Notes under the pieces: model-generated
What the model was told of the DNA's origin: nothing
The model's database searches: none
Seen by the model: only the letters and a program-made list of their open reading frames with translations
Made by a program: the position numbers and the translations under genes
DNA from: Cytauxzoon felis
Taxonomy: Eukaryota > Apicomplexa > Aconoidasida > Piroplasmida > Theileriidae
Direction of reading: 5' to 3'
DNA: 64,000 bases
Assembly (NCBI GenBank): GCA_020283715.1
Contig: JAIQCW010000062.1
Location: 46,671-110,670, forward strand
In this document: positions 63,978 through 64,000 of the stretch, piece by piece
How positions within the stretch are numbered: the stretch's first letter is position 1
Layout of the letters: each line of letters opens with the position of its first letter

Positions 63978-64000
63978 GTTTTATTTCCCCCTTCGGGTAT

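Noticed and set aside
63961..63990. Bacterial intrinsic terminator
   Set aside because: The shape fits, but the gene content and introns are eukaryotic and no gene ends next to it.
1..64000. tRNA, rRNA or other structured RNA genes
   Set aside because: No cloverleaf with conserved TTCRANY box or rRNA-like segment was recognised by eye; a tRNAscan/Infernal run would be needed to exclude short ones.

Overview
The window looks like nuclear DNA of a piroplasm (Theileria/Babesia/Cytauxzoon relatives). The coding sequence is AT-rich and genes are tightly packed on both strands. Ordinary introns are very short (about 34-60 nt, GTA..AG). The gene set is eukaryotic and housekeeping: MCM7, a formin, polyprenyl diphosphate synthase, COG3, calcineurin A, BCD1, a soluble-type adenylyl cyclase, POL5/MYBBP1A, PIG-V/GPI18, an RsmD-like methyltransferase and GRASP. 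Scattered among them is a multi-membrane-spanning family that I read as Tpr/Tar-like (Theileria repeat proteins). Species level cannot be decided from this sequence.

Layout: MCM7 (+, 545-3850); small unknown (-); formin (-, 4637-10060); unknown (-); polyprenyl synthase (+, 11279-12866); unknown (-); COG3 (+, 13785-22129) with two Tpr-like genes inside introns; beta-rich unknown (-, 22135-25057); calcineurin A (+, 25686-27662); BCD1 (-, 28202-30707) with a Tpr-like relic inside intron 1; small unknown (+, 30743-31403); large Tpr-like gene (+, 31980-35648); adenylyl cyclase (-, 36000-40893); POL5 (-, 41053-45705); GPI18 (+, 45839-50246) with an intact Tpr-like gene in its last intron; another Tpr-like gene (50586-52019); RsmD-like methyltransferase (-, 52183-54237); secreted acidic protein (-, 54648-57124); unknown (-, 57507-59174); GRASP (+, 59469-60707); Tpr-like relics (61020-62990); edge gene (-).

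The striking feature is an interspersed GC-richer repeat, called here PME (palindromic mosaic element). About 47 copies or half-copies are present, roughly one per 1.4 kb. Each is a string of small hairpins between inverted ends related to CCACCTGAGGTC. The hairpins are: (i) L11-fixed, arms GCCAC/GTGGC around an 11-nt loop TCCCNNAGATC; (ii) L11-variable, the same 11-nt loop in the opposite orientation with arms that differ between copies (GCT/AGC, AGC/GCT, AAAC/GTTT, GGAT/ATCC, GAC/GTC); (iii) a TT hairpin (CTCT/AGAG, CCCT/AGGG, CCGT/ACGG, CCCA/TGGG); (iv) a TGC hairpin (GTCT/AGAC, CTCT/AGAG, CCAT/ATGG); (v) a border hairpin CCAC-TCGCC-GTGG. Arms change together, so pairing is kept although sequence is not. 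Strand given for a PME is the strand on which L11-fixed reads GCCAC...GTGGC; that strand is an open frame coding ATPGDRG.

PMEs lie in introns, between genes and in about 20 places inside exons. The exonic copies all have the same orientation and the same reading frame relative to the host gene, much as Rickettsia palindromic elements do. Half-PMEs in inverted orientation also bracket several Tpr-like genes, and in three other copies the same slot holds a different ~220-250 bp AT-rich core. Four Tpr-like copies sit, in sense orientation, inside introns of COG3 (two), BCD1 and GPI18; matching splice phases on either side support the host gene models. The window therefore suggests a self-folding mobile element that tolerates exonic insertion and carries or frames a multigene surface/membrane family inside housekeeping introns.
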